A stretch of 57,712 nt of DNA from Gamarada debralockiae (GCA_002803225.1 NXFV01001817.1:1-57712); one strand, 5' to 3'; counted from the stretch's first letter, positions 45,508 through 57,712 are shown. Numbers and translations are program-made. Notes: a model not told the origin generated them from the letters alone.

Positions 45508-46618
45508 ATGGCCCTCCTAGCAACCAACAAACAATGGACAATCTCCCAAAACGGCCTCGACAATTTAGCCCTCACACCCGCGTCCCTTCCCCCCGCTCCA
45601 ATGAAGTCCTCGTCAAAATCTCAGCCGTCTTCATCAACTACCGCGACTCAGAAGTCATAATGGACCTCTGCAACCACCACAAAAAGACTGATGGACGCAT
45701 CCCGATCTTAGTCCCCTGTCCGACATGTACGGTACCATTGCTACCCCGTTCCCCCAAAAGGAACATCGGCGATCACGTGTTATCGATCTTCAACCAACAC
45801 ATCTTACTGGGCAAGTCAAGGCGGAGAATATGAGGAGTGGTCCAAGCCTACCATTGCCGGGTGTGCTGGCGGAATATAGGGCTTTCCCGCACGGATTATG
45901 GGTTGGTGAAGGCGCCAGTGTATTTGAGTGCGGGGAAGCAAGTACGTTGCCGATTGCGGGCATGACGGCGTGCTTGGCAATTAATGGGATGAAGCCATTG
46001 GGACAACCAGGCGGGAAGGGGGAGACGGTGTTAATTCAGGGGACGGGTGGGGCGGCTGTCAATGGGTTGCAGATTGCGAAAGCTAGTGGCACTGAAGGTA
46101 TGCTTGCTTTCCTGCCTCGAAATCGGGGGTTTGCTAACTCTTGCCTGCGCAGTGATCATAACCTCCTCCTCAGACATAAAGCTCGAACAAGCGAAAAAAC
46201 TCGGAGCCGACAAAGCGATCAACTACTAGACAACGATGGACTAGGACGAGGAAGTGTTGAAAATGACAAATGGCGAGGACGTGGACATAATATTCGAGAG
46301 TGGCGGCGCGGCCACTCTGCGGAAATGGTTCGAATATATCGCGTTTGGTGGTCTTATAGGCTACATTGGACATCTTTCTGGCAAGGAAGATGCTCTTGAG
46401 GGTCGGGGCAAATACAAATGTGCTAGCACTAAAGAGGAACTACATTGAAGGCTGCTGAAAGGGCCAAGAGATCGATTTGAGGAGATGTTGAAGGTTTATG
46501 AGGAATAGAAAATTAAGCCTGTAGTTAATAAGTATTTGGGTTCGAGGAGTCCAAGGAGGCACTGAAATATCTGCTTGCGGGGGGACATGTTGGGCGGGTT
46601 GTCATCAAAGTTGATTGA
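45508..46618 (+). pseudogene. Zinc-type alcohol dehydrogenase/quinone oxidoreductase, broken
   Basis: Fragments in all three plus frames follow a medium-chain dehydrogenase/reductase: MALLATNKQWTISQNGLDNL at the start; then NEVLVKISAVFINYRDSEV; then GDHVLSIFNQ-like sequence; PGVLAEYRAF; EASTLPIAGMTACLAINGMK; ETVLIQGTGGAAVNGLQIAK, the nucleotide-binding loop; LEQAKKLGADKAINY; GEDVDIIFESGGAATLRKWF; and a final GGHVGRVVIKVD with a stop at 46618. At least four frameshifts and several stops (for example just after AINY) separate them. One possible intron lies near 46098-46152. It cannot make the enzyme. Confidence 0.8.
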
Positions 46619-46761
46619 GAACCCAAATACGTCAATGAGAAGGGGAGTCTTGCTATCTAGTGTTATAGCTCATCAAAGAAAGGGCGTACGTATTGACTGA
46701 TGTCTGATTACATTACATGCTCGCCTTAAGAAATTACTCAAACTAGGTTAAATCAGGGTTA

Positions 46762-47430
46762 TCACCATGGCTTAGTGAAGTCGTCCTTGGTGACGGTGAA
46801 GGAAGCGAATCCTACTCGGCGAAACGTTCCTTCTTCAACAGGTTGAAGAAGCCAACCAAAGCCAAAAACAGGAAGTTTATTATATCGATGCGTTCTCCCG
46901 AGTAACAGCACTTGCATACCTACAGACCCTCCAAGGAGTACTTGATCAGACTTATCCTCGAAGTTTTCGCGCAAGCTGCGAAGGCCCCCTGCAAATTGGT
47001 TTGCAAAATTAAATGTCTCCTTAAAGTAAGCCGAACGCTGTTCACCACTCTAAATCGGGAGTGTTTTCCATGCAGATTGATTTCGTAGTCCAGAAGCTCC
47101 GCCTGCTCATACTGCACGGTGCTTTCTAGTTCAGGGGCCATAAATCTAAGTTCTCCAGGAAAGGAAGCCCAAGACCAACTAGGTAATTGAACAAAGGTTT
47201 TAAGGTACTCTTCGGTGCATGGTTTACGGCTTAACCCTTCCCAGGCAAGTTGGCTAATGAGCCCCTATTGCCAGAGTCCAGCCAAGTAAGCGCCAAGGTT
47301 ACCCATGCTGGACACTTTGCTGGCTATACCCGCCAGAGCTGACAAGCGGTCCTCAGGTTGTCCATATTCGCGGCTACTGTAGAATTTGGCCGCTGATAGC
47401 CAATCCAAAAGCCACAATTTGCGATTCTTT
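46762..47430 (-). pseudogene. C-terminal relic of a second HET-family protein
   Basis: The minus strand reads AKFYSSREYGQPEDRLSALA and GIASKVSSMGNLGAYLAGLW, a stop, then GLISQLAWEGLSRKP and LPSWSWASFPGELRFMAPEL, followed by QAELLDYEINLHG. This is the familiar tail of HET proteins (the PxDxLxALSGIA, YLAGLW and PSWSWAS blocks). A TAG interrupts it and later frames shift. No HET domain is found upstream. It is unrelated in detail to the tail relic at 14.3-14.9 kb and represents another subfamily. Confidence 0.65.
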
Positions 47431-47515
47431 CAGTTTCTATGACTATTCCTGTTTCGTGAAATCCTAAGTTGGATATTATGCTGGCTATATCCACTACAGC
47501 TGGCATGCCATCATC

Positions 47516-47678
47516 CGGTAATCCATATCAATGGTTGCTGGGGCTTCTGACCATTGCTACCCTTTTTAGGTGCTAACTTTTGCGGTCATTGTCGTCCGAT
47601 AATCCATATCGATTGTCACCGGAGCCTCTGCTCATTGCTGACCGCTTTAGAAGCCAATTTTTGCGATCATTGCTATTT
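47516..47678. repeat. Imperfect tandem duplication, period about 80 bp
   Basis: Two adjacent copies start CCGGTAATCCATATC (47516) and CCGATAATCCATATC (47596). Both go on with a GG-GCTTCT/GCCTCT segment, a CATTGCT word, TTTAG, and end in TTTTGCG-TCATTG. The copies differ at many sites, so the duplication is old. It lies just upstream of the HET relic. Confidence 0.55.
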
Positions 47679-48302
47679 CCGCGACAGTTGGCGTTTAGTA
47701 ATGATTGAGAAAACTTATCAGGTCTACCAAAAATGCTGACTAGAAGAACGGAACGGTATTGTCGCACAAGTCCAGATCACGCCGGCGAGAGGAGGAGTTC
47801 TTGCAGGGTCCAGGCTCGTGACTCGATAGGTCCCTCGAAGCCCCATTAAGTCAATTTCAAGGTATTATCAACCAACTCCTTCTCTCTTGTACTTCGCATT
47901 CGGTTAGTAAGCTTGCCGCTCTTGCTTAGGCAGCCAGCTCACCTGAGTAGCCCCCCTAAGCATCTCATCATGTGATTCTGCCTTCCCCGTTTCCTAAATT
48001 CGTCCAGTTTTGACGATGATGCTTATAGAGCCCAAATAAGCTCCCACGGATCCCAAAGTGGACACCTTCCAAATATACCCAATACTTTGTCTAAGTTGTA
48101 TGTAGATTCAACATAGATGTCCCTAAGAGAAATACTGCCCTTCCCTCTATAAATTCCTTCCTTCTGCTCCAGTAACTGCCCTGAATACCTCCCTTCTTCA
48201 ATCTCATCGTTTGACAGGCTTCCTAAGCTCTTTATCCCATAATTCATTTTATTAATTTTATTCTATCTATAAGGGCGTGATGAACAAACCTCCAGCCACG
48301 CT
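47679..48302. other. Gene-free stretch
   Basis: No gene recognised. A 74-codon minus-strand frame at 48247-48023 is unidentified and has no splice partners I can defend. Confidence 0.4.
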
Positions 48303-48587
48303 ATGCACCGAAATGTGATCCCCAAGAAGGGTCTCCCACCCGTTAATCCCGAACTATTCGCGCCGACCGTAGAACCACGAATTGAAACAGCGCTCAAACT
48401 CTGGCAGCGTCATGTCGCTTAGCAGCTTGTGGATATCGAGGTCGCTCCTGGCTCGTCTCACATTAACGCGACCTCAGATTCTACCGTTCGAACTGCTTTT
48501 TTCTTGTCCAATCCAACCATGGGAGGAAACGCTCATTCGGACAAGATACCACTCCAATTCGAAAGTCTAAGTGTCCATGCTGGGTAA
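48303..48587 (+). pseudogene. Possible polyketide synthase ketosynthase fragment
   Basis: A frame of 94 codons with one internal TAG reads HRNVIPKKGLPPVNPELFAP and later TAFFLSNPTMGGNAHSD. In fungal polyketide synthases the end of the ketosynthase domain has an IPxxGLPPxxNPE-like stretch and then a VNNFSAAGGN-like stretch at this spacing, so this may be a worn fragment of such a gene. It is short and the match is from memory, so confidence is low. Nothing else of a synthase is visible around it. Confidence 0.3.
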
Positions 48588-49471
48588 AATGAGATGATGA
48601 TTTGTAAATTGAAAGGCACCCCGGATGTTTCTCCATTGTGTGGCAGATTTAAAGTTGCTTCTACTGGGCACATGTCAGTCAATCTCAACAATACTAAACT
48701 CATTGCTTGGAATTTTGAAGCTCACTTAATTTCCTCTAGTATCAGATGAAGCTGGTACGTCTTCGGTAGACTCTTCAACTTACGTGAATATATTTAAAGG
48801 TTCTCAAGGACACTCATAATCCCTCGCTTGGCTCACTTCGCAGAAAATGCCAAGGACAAGGAAACAACACAGGACGACCGCTTGGTTCCTCGGATCTGTA
48901 AGTCTCCCCAACAAAGCCGCCACAGAAGGTTTTTGCTGACATTTCAACAGGATGACCTTAAAGCAGACTTCATCCAGGCGTTATTAGAAATCTAGACCAA
49001 TAAAAATAGTGTCTTGTATGAGGCAATCCATCATGGCAAGACTGGACTTGATGGATTGGGGCTGAAAGGTTATTTCGAACTCCTGTGATGCAGTATTCGA
49101 GAAAGAATTTTTTTGGAAAACGGCAAAAATAAGAGTTCGAGACAGGATGAGAGGTTTCCTTATACCCTCCACCGTGCACGTGGTATTTGCTGTATTTCAA
49201 ATTGAAGTTAAAATTTGAACAATGTTATGTCACTAAAGAGTGAACATTTGAAACCAAAAACCAGCCAAAAAGTCTAACAACAGGATTGGAATCTCATAAA
49301 GGCACATATTGGCGTTGGGAGGGCGAAGTCCAGATCAGATCCAAATGGCCTGGCATTTGCAGGCGTTTTTATTATATATTTTAAAAATCCGTGCAATACG
49401 ACCTCAAACACTCCACCCTCATCTTTCCTGGCCTTAACCATAAAAGTCCCCAATATATGCGTAATACTAAA
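48588..49471. other. Gene-free stretch left of the sedolisin gene
   Basis: I see no gene. Short frames with possible splice sites near 48840-48990 give no recognisable protein. The right end is the 3' flank of the sedolisin gene. Confidence 0.4.
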
Positions 49472-51798
49472 CTATGGTAGACCCATATAATATTTCAACA
49501 TTTTGGGGAAGTTTGGCGTTCCCAGGCCAGTTACAGGGTCCCATCTGACAATTCATTAGTTCAGAGCGAATTCAAAAGGAGAGTATTAAACTCACCCAGG
49601 AACGGCGGAAAAGCCAACAGTGTCGCATCCGGGGTTCGTCCCATTTGTAATATCGTTCAGCATCGAAGGATTTGCATAAAGAGACGGATTTAAGAACCCG
49701 ATAGGACTTTTGCCAGCATTCAAGCGCTCTTCATTAATGCGATTGATGACGGCAGCGAAAATTGGTGTGCTGGCTGAAGTGCCGCCTGAGAGACTGAAAT
49801 TGCCTCCGACATACACCTAAATCATAACTTTCGTCAGTATTATTCGAATCAACAAATGAACAAATTTGAGAATGCGTACAGCAATATTATCTCCATTGGC
49901 AGCAACATCTGGAACACCCCTCCCAATCCGATTATAAATCCCACCACTATTCCCAGCAAGGGCACCAATATCAGGCAACTTCTGGATATCTCCAGTATCA
50001 GGAGCAAGTACACTGTAATACTTATATGGGGGGTTGTATTTCTCGAAGAACGTGGCCACGGCGTTTTGCTGGTACTTGGGGATAGGGTAAACGTTGCTGA
50101 AACCGCCACCGGATGAGAAGTTCACTGAGTAGGGGTGGCCGGCCGGATCGAAGACGGCGCTTTCGGGATCGTAAACTGTCCTTCCAGGATAGACTTTAGT
50201 TGCTCCGACGTTGGTTACATAAGGACATGTGTTTGGCCATGTGGGGTTGAAGATGTTGAGGTCTGGTCCGAGGCAGCCTGTTGGTCCATCGATATTTCCC
50301 GGGTAGTCTGCAGATATGTCAGTCAAGTGAAATGCCATAAAGCAAAGGGATCTAACTAGAGACACCAGAGTCACCGGACGCAAAGAGGAATGACACTCCC
50401 TGAAGCCCCAGCTTCATGTACTCGAGACACTGTCGCTTTTGGTATGAGATGGGAAGGTCAGCTTCTTGGCCCCCATAAGACAACGAGATCACGTTGGTGG
50501 GCTTGTAGACGCCACACATGAGTTGTCCTTGCCAGCCTCCAGAACTTGGATCTGGGTACTCTTGATCTAAGTATGGATCGTTGCCGGTCTCGTTGTAGGC
50601 TGAGAATGAGCAGTATGACTTTTCTCCCTGTCAGCTCGCAAGATTTTGGAGAATTTTATTGGGATTTCACTTACGCCATCAAGTGCGTCCAAAAATGTAT
50701 TGAACCCAAAAGTATAGGTGTCATTCGGATTTGCTTGAACGATGAAATCATCCACCTCATAAAGGGTAATCGTCTGGGGATAAATGATCGGATATGCCAG
50801 CATAAGGTCGAGATCTGCTTCTCCTCCGGCTTGGTAAGGATCTGTTGTCGATTGCTGTCCACCGTCGACATTCGCCCCAATTGGATGGGTTCCGTTGGGG
50901 ATGTAGCTCGTGAAATTGGTGAAGAATGAATCGAGATCTAATTGTGTGTAAAATTGCAGCTCTGATTCGAAGATACCCATCGAGTTCTTGGGGTTCTTGG
51001 AGGTTCCGGGCGGGATTTTGTAGAGTGCTGCGACGCACGCTGGTGTGATTGCTATGTCGCAGTTGCTCAAATCATTGGGGTCTGGATGGGCATCTGTATC
51101 AACTTTCAGCTCACCATGCTGATTCCTAGTTAATAGTTCCTTGACATCCTCCTTGACATGGAAAGCCTCGCGTTTCGACTTATGTGATTGTGGAGGAGCG
51201 AGCAGTTTGATTCCGGGAGAGATGTAGTCAATGTGTTGTCGAATATGCTTCGGGACGTGATATTCCTCGCATGCTGGAATAATACCACCCGTAACCGAGT
51301 CTTCATACTCATGATACTCAGTGTAGAGAAGATTCTCTGCTTCCTCGGCAGTTGCATAGAAAGCGAACCAGCCTTTGTTTTCTGAGTGGCTGATCCTCGT
51401 CGCTGAAATGCCATTACCAACGAGCCAGTTTTTGACTTCGTCCTCCGTCTTCTGGGATGGACGGAAAGCCTCAATTACTTCCTCAGAAGTCCAATGTTTC
51501 CCAAAGTTGGCAGACGATGGATCAGAGCTGCACGTGACCATAAATCCTTAGAAGCATTTGCCAACAAGCTGGGACGCACTTACACCTCCATTAAATGTTC
51601 ATATCCATCTTCGAGATTTGTCTGCGTCAAGCCAATGCGCATTGGGAGCAATTTGTGAGATTCAACACGACCTCTTTTCGTCCATCTCGGATGCAGCGTC
51701 CCTCGCTTCTCGTGGACTTCGTGATGGGGTGGAATCACGGCGGCTTCAATCAACCCAAAAAGGACCACGAAACACAGCAAAATTTTCACCCCGGCCAT
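49472..51798 (-). CDS. Secreted sedolisin-type tripeptidyl peptidase (family S53)
   Basis: An acid serine-carboxyl protease that removes tripeptides from protein N termini outside the cell. Six exons (51798-51584, 51527-50675, 50627-50357, 50307-49880, 49816-49596, 49544-49472) with introns of 47-63 bp join in frame to 686 residues. A signal peptide (KILLCFVVLFGLIEAAVIPP) is followed by a prodomain with the usual LTQTNLEDGYEHLMEVSDP and HWTSEEVIEAF blocks. The catalytic domain has GGEADLDLML with Glu308 and Asp312, the oxyanion Asp in FLFASGDSGVS, and the nucleophile Ser603 in SGGTSASTP. The C terminus (DITNGTNPGCDTVGFSAVPG then WDPVTGLGTPNF) carries the calcium site. The full set of catalytic residues suggests an active enzyme. 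It is flanked by relics on the left and decayed DNA on the right. Confidence 0.95.
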
Positions 51799-53339
51799 AG
51801 TTGAATACGAGATTGAACAATGTTTGAAAAATGATATGGGCATGTTCAAGCTTTTGTACACTCTACAGTGCTGCGAAATCCTGTACACCCTAGGCCGGAA
51901 GCCTAACCCAATAGAGTAGGTCACAATTTAACGCAATGAGCCGGTACCCGGCAAAAGATACACCAGATAGAAGACAATGATGACATTGCTCAACAAGCAT
52001 GCAGCTTCCCTTTCCGTTCATTAAATCTTCGTATCCCTTCGCATGCGAGTTTATAAGCGCCAATGCCAAGAATCAGCCAAAACACGACTAACTAATAATA
52101 CAAGAGTAGAATTGAGGCTATTTAGGGATAGTTTCTAAGCAATGTAGGCTAATAATACACTGCGAAGGATAGGAAATATGGCCTAAAAACAACCTATTAC
52201 ATAATCTTTTTCGAGTATGTGAAAAAAACTACTGTAAAGCCAGTCATCTTTGAAAGGAGGTAAATTTCAATACTCGCACTCCTATGTAGTAGTACGGGCA
52301 CAATGATACGCTCTAAGTAGTAGACAGCGTCGCACTGAATTAGTCAATAGTGATAACATACTTTTCTTTTGCTTTTTCCAGCCTTAGGGACTGGATAGTG
52401 ACGCTCCATTTCTAACCTAGTATTCAGGCGAATAGCTTGATGGTGCGGTCGACAATAGTGGGCCGGTCCCTGGCAAAAGACTGTCTAATAATCCATCAAC
52501 CAAAGATTCCCTAAACCGTATATGATGTGACCTCTTTGTGTCCGGCTTGATATTATTCTCAGATCAATCCCTAGATTTTCCGGGTCGGGTATACGGGCCA
52601 AAGAAGCATAATGCTTATGCTGGGTTACGAGGACCAAGTATGAAAATGTGCCTGGTTAACCTAAGTTTCCCCTCTTTCAAGTTCGGTAACGAGATGTCTC
52701 CCAGTTCTTCGAAGTCAAGAACTTGCTCTAATCGCTACATCACCATGACTGACTGGATGTACCTAAATGAGAAAGCCCTTGCAATAACACGAGGCAGAGG
52801 TGCCTCTCGGCGTTTACTTCAAGTTCGCAACATACTCGACCTGGAGCCGAATTAGATGAAATTCAATTTCGCTGCTGAACATTTAACTTCGTAGAATATA
52901 ATCAAGTACAATAAATCTTTACAGGCTCGAAAACATTTTGTACAAGCTAAATAAGAATCCAGGTATAAGAGCCAGGATATAGTTAGAATTAGAAGATATA
53001 AGCCCAAGCTAGATATGATTACAATTCGTCACCAAATTCTTAATTTCGCACAATAGAATCGAGTATAACGAGTACTTGGACGTAGCATAATGTTATTTCA
53101 AAACGAAATCAAGATCAGATTAAGTTTTCTGTATTCCTATTACTATCTATCATTTTGCTTCTCAGACTATCTTTCTCCAGCTTCTGTTCCGAATTATAGC
53201 GATGTACAAGCCGAGATGAGGTTGCCGATGGTCCGGTGGGCGATAAGAATAAAACCGAAAAAACCCAGATCGAGCTTTGACCTAACACCGATTTTAGAGC
53301 TCACTAGTTTAGAACTTTATTATATACTACAATAATACC
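51799..53339. other. Gene-free stretch with weak repeats
   Basis: No supported gene. Two similar words, GCCGGTACCCGGCAAAAGA near 51941 and GCCGGTCCCTGGCAAAAGA near 52463, lie about 520 bases apart in direct orientation and might mark ends of a small element. The 105-codon frame at 52538-52855 is unidentified. AT content rises steadily to the right. Confidence 0.4.
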
Positions 53340-56300
53340 TAATCTACCCTCTCCTCTTATTTAATATAATATCTCGTCTAACTAAGAATATTAATTCTTT
53401 AAAGAATAATATTAGAGACTAGTTTCTTATTAAAAGTATTTCTCCTTTTGATATTACTATACAAGTTCAAGTATAGATTAAGATTAAAGTAACCTCTTAT
53501 ATAATAAAGAATCGACTAAAGAAATAGGAATTTAAGAAGTATACTTCTTAAGTTTAGAGTTTAACTAAGCTCTACTTAATTATTATAATCTTCTTTCAAC
53601 GATTATATAGCGATACCTTAATCGTTCGCCGATTAAAGAAAAATAGGACTAAAATTACTTAGCGAAAGATAGCTAAGATTCGAAAAGAGTTAAATTTATT
53701 TTAATGAAGGAGTATTTAATAGTATACTAAGATAAATAATAAACTTATTTAAATTATATAAGAGAAGCTTAATATAGGAAAGATTAATAAATATAAAAAA
53801 GAGCTTCTTTAAAAGTAGTTTCGAAAACAAAGTATAGTAATAGCTTAGTATCTTCTTTCCTTTATAATATATCTTATATTCTAACTTATCTTTAGTAATA
53901 TACTCTTTGAAATTATTAAATACTTTAATTTTAAAGTATATAAGTATTAGATAAAAGATTTAAATTATAAGAAAGGAGAATATATTATCTCTAGGCCTAA
54001 TTATCTCTAGTCTCTTAATAGCTATAATAAGCTAGTTAAATTTAGATTCAAGATCTATAGTACTATTAATACTTATTCTTGTAAGATTATATAAATTTAT
54101 ATTAGTATCTTAAATTATACTACTTAATTAGTTATATAATAGTATCTTAAAGTAATTATAAAGAAAGGATATTAGCCTTTTATTATTTAATTTAATTAAA
54201 GGAAGAAGATAGATCTTATTACTAAAGTCTACTATATATTCTCTTATATAGTAAGAGAAGATTCTAATTTTATACTTAAAAACTATTAGTTCTATAGCTC
54301 GAGTAAAAACAACTTAAAAATCAAGTCTTAATAGTCTTAATTAAAGAAGTTATATCTTTATAAGTAGTAAGTAAGTAAAGTCTACTCTTCTTTTATAATA
54401 TCTATTTATTTATAACTATAGGCCTACTTTTAGAAGCTCAAAGAAAGTATAGAATTTAATAAAACAAAGATTTCTAATTGAATTATAATATTAGCTATTT
54501 ATATAGAGATTATCTAAGAGACTATATATAAGTATATTAACCTTTAGAATATCTATTATATTTAAAAGTAAAATAACTATTTAAATTTAGTATCTAGCTA
54601 GCTTAAGGTCTTATACAAAGACTTCTTTAATAGAGTTTAATACTAGAGAGTAATAATTAACTTTAAATATACTAAAAGAATTAAAGAGAGTATACTTATA
54701 TAAAGTAAGTAATTTTTATAAGGCGTTTACTTTACTTCTTCCCCTAGCTTCTCTCTTACTCCTTTCTCTTATAATTAATAGTTTTATATACTAACTTATA
54801 AAAGAACTTATAGAATATCTCCTAAAAGTAACTTTTAATTAGTACTATAATATACTTTAGTCTTATAGTATTAATCTCTTTACTTTAAGTACTAGTAATA
54901 TTAATAAAGAAAATAATAGTAAAAAGATATATAGACTATACTATTAGACTTATTTAATACTTCGTTCTCTTATATAATACTATATTAATTCTAGAGTAGA
55001 TCTTAAACTCTCTAAATATTTAAGACTAATAAAAGAGTATTTTAGTATTAAGAACTATAGTAGAAAGCTTATAGATATAATTATTACTAATATAGAGTTT
55101 AATAAAATTAGTATAAACCTTAAAGATCTTCTTAAGACTAAAAGATAAGAAAAGACATTTAATAAAGATAAGTTAGCTAATCTAGAAATAAATATTAACT
55201 AAAGATAGTCTCTTTTTATATAAAGCCTTACTTTAGGTTTTTATATCTTCTAGATTTATTCTTTAAATTATAAAGATTAATCTTCTCGTATATAATATAG
55301 CTAAGTAAACTTCTTAGTCTAATTTCTATCTTAAAAATCTTTAAAAGTACTTAGCTAAGTATAATATATATTTAGACTATAGTACTATTTACCTAGTATA
55401 TCTTCGATATTATTAGCCTATTAAATATAATCTTATAAGTAACTCTTTTCTTTCTTATTAAAGATAAGAAGAGGAACAGACTCCTATCTTAAGCTTAAGT
55501 ATAGTTCGCCTTACTTATACTATAATCTTAGGTATAATAATAAACTATAAAGTCCTTATTTATTTTTTCTTAGCTAAGCTTAATAAAAAACCTTCTCCTT
55601 AGTCTTTAGGCCCTCTAAAACAAAGTACTAGCTAAGTTATATATAATACAAGGGAGAATACTAATATAAGAATCTATAATTAAAGTAATAAGTTAAATAC
55701 TAGTTCTAGTCCTCTTAGTATATATCCCTCGAACTTAGTTAGACTAAGGATAGCCTAGGTCTTTTAATAGACAATTTATTATATTTTAATTAAAGAGTAC
55801 TTTTTCTTTAATTAGCGAGATAATAAGATCTTTAGAGATTAAGTTATACTATCCCTAAGTAAGTAATTTTATCTCTTTTATTTTATATAATATTTAACTT
55901 AGAATAAATATAATTAAATTTATTTAAAAAAGAGACTATTCTTTTTTAATAAAAGAAAGATTCGATTATCTAATTAAATACTTTATCTATAAGGAAATTT
56001 TAGAGAAAATTAATAGAATATAATACCCTAAGTTTAAAAAAGCTCTTAAGTAAGAAGAGAAATATAAATAGTATATTAGAACTAGATAATTACTTTCTTA
56101 AGGTTTATCCAATTAAAAGAAAGCCCTAGACTCTTTAGGAGTTACTATATAGGCTACTAATATTATATTCTTCTCTATATTAATCTAGTCTTTAATTTTA
56201 AATACTATCCCTAGTAAAGCTAATAAGTATATCCTATATATTATTCTCCTAGTATTTAATAAAAATACCTTATATAAAGAGTCTCCTAAACTAGCAGAGA

Positions 56301-57712
56301 AATAAGAGAAGATAAAGCTAAAGGCGCGTCTTATATTAAGTTCTACTAAGGTCTCTTCTTCTAAGAAACCTATAACTAAGAGTATCTTAGTCCCTAGAAA
56401 ACTAAATATCTTTTAAGTAAGTCTTTATTTATATAGCCTTTATTTATATAATACTTATCTAATTTAAATACTAATATTTAAATAAATAATTAAGATAGAA
56501 AAGACTAAGGATAAGAAGAAAGAGAAGCTAAAGTTATAAAGCTAAAAGATAATTATACTTAAGAGTATTAAGATACTAAGATAGTAAGGTATTTTTAGAG
56601 TAAGTCTTCTTTTATATAATATCCTCTTTCCTTAAAAGACTAATAATAAAGTAGATAGTTAAAATTAAAGGGGCTTTAAAGTCAAAGATAAGTAAGACTA
56701 CTAAACTAAAAAAGAATATATAAAGAAGTAATACTAGAGATTCTTTAATTAATAAAGACTTTAAGTATTATATAACTAGAACTAAAGGCTTTTATTATAT
56801 AAGACATAAGAATACAAGATAGTACTCTAAGAGAGAAGAATAGTTAAAGTTAAATTTTTTTTAAATTGTTTTTAATTTTAGTTTAATAGAGTTAGTTTTA
56901 AGTATTATATTAAAAAGTATCTCTAAAATCCTAAATACTCCTTAATATAAGTATCTTAATAGACTTTACAAATAAATATATATTAATAAAGGTTATAATA
57001 ATAATAATAATATTACTTATAGTAAAGAGTTTAGAAAGGAGTACTAGACTTACTTAGATACTAAGAATAAAGATACTAGTACTATTATTAATAGTAAAGT
57101 AAAAACTCTTATATTTAAGGCTAAAGAAAGTACTAAAGAAGAGCCTAAAATACCTATAGTAAGTATAAATATATTCTTAGCCCTATTTTAAACTTAGTAT
57201 TAATATAGTTTAATCTATAGTACTAAATAAAGACAAAACTTTATAAAGAGAACTACTAGAGTAAGAACTTAATTCTATTATACCGAAAATAGTAAGTTAT
57301 AATTCCCCTAACTTAGTATTAATAAAGAATAAATTCTTTAGTACTAAGAATCTCTATATATCTAAGCTAGTACTAACTATTTTAGACCTCTTATAGTATA
57401 GAGAGTATAGTTAAAGACTTAAATACTTAGTAAAGATAAAGAGAAAGAGTAAAATACTAAATCATAGATAAAATTAAGAACTTAAAAAGAAGATTAAAGT
57501 TAAGAGCCTAAAACTAAGTTAGCTAATATAAGAGTTATAGTTAATTTACTAGGACTTAAAAAGAAAAGAGAATAATAATAATAGTAAAAGAAAAAACAAA
57601 AGAAAAAATCTAGAGTCTAGTCTAAGAAAGGAGACTAGTCTAGTTTAAAGGGCTAGTCTAACTAGTATAGAATCTAGGGAATCTAGAGTCTAGTCTAAGT
57701 ATTAGCTAAAGA
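53340..57712. repeat. Extremely AT-rich block, probably RIP-destroyed transposons
   Basis: Composition changes sharply: long runs built from TTA, TAA, TAT, TAG and CTA words, very few CpA or CpG, and stops in every frame. This is what repeat-induced point mutation leaves of transposons in Pezizomycotina. Weak strand bias and short purine-rich runs (for example 57540-57630) suggest more than one former element, but no motif of a reverse transcriptase or transposase survives to be read by eye. At the right edge TAGTCTA words cluster (57600-57700). The block runs off the window, so its size is unknown. Confidence 0.7.

Noticed and set aside
52538..52855. 105-codon plus-strand frame as a gene
   Set aside because: Low-complexity, no recognisable blocks, and it lies in decaying DNA.
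53340..57712. Mitochondrial DNA insertion as the cause of the AT-rich block
   Set aside because: No mitochondrial gene, tRNA or rRNA sequence is recognisable; the TpA-rich pattern fits RIP better.
1..57712. CRISPR array, bacterial operon or riboswitch
   Set aside because: Spliceosomal introns throughout and no regularly spaced repeats; the DNA is fungal nuclear.

Overview
The window reads as nuclear DNA of a filamentous ascomycete (Pezizomycotina; Leotiomycetes is a guess from gene style only). Reasons: genes carry many 46-80 bp GT-AG introns with CTAAC/CTGAC-like branch points, HET and 2EXR proteins are present, and long stretches have the AT-rich, TpA-rich, stop-riddled look of repeat-induced point mutation (RIP). 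All exon models below were joined by hand from splice signals and checked for reading-frame continuity; none is backed by transcripts.

Layout. 1-14.9 kb is an accessory region: an MFS exporter that is intact apart from one in-frame TAG, a secreted beta-lactamase-like serine hydrolase, a secreted berberine-bridge-type FAD oxidase, a possible solo LTR, a full-length HET protein and a facing HET relic. 15.1-31.2 kb is a dense, conserved block: a short O6-alkylguanine-DNA alkyltransferase divergent from an Ada-type sensor/activator, a GPI-type PEBP-fold protein, a four-segment membrane protein, the giant HEAT-repeat protein LAA1, TACO1/YebC, PET100, a peroxisomal enoyl-CoA isomerase, the splicing factor CWC21 and CDC123. 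31.2-38.4 kb is repeat-rich: a decayed Tc1/mariner element, a cluster of inverted and direct repeats, a 2EXR gene and a decayed gene. 38.4-43.9 kb holds one 1768-residue protein with an HSP90-like ATPase front and an HExxH motif at its C terminus. 43.9-49.4 kb is a gene graveyard (oxidoreductase, HET and probable polyketide synthase relics). 49.5-51.8 kb is a secreted sedolisin. From about 53.3 kb to the end the DNA is extremely AT-rich, probably RIP-destroyed transposon sequence.

How genes work together. The clearest unit is the alkyltransferase/Ada pair: the bacterial Ada protein appears split into a methyl-phosphotriester sensor with an activator-like acidic tail and a separate methyltransferase, sharing a 388-bp promoter. 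TACO1 (COX1 translation) and PET100 (complex IV assembly) are neighbours and both serve cytochrome c oxidase. The rest of the core block is housekeeping without an evident common pathway.
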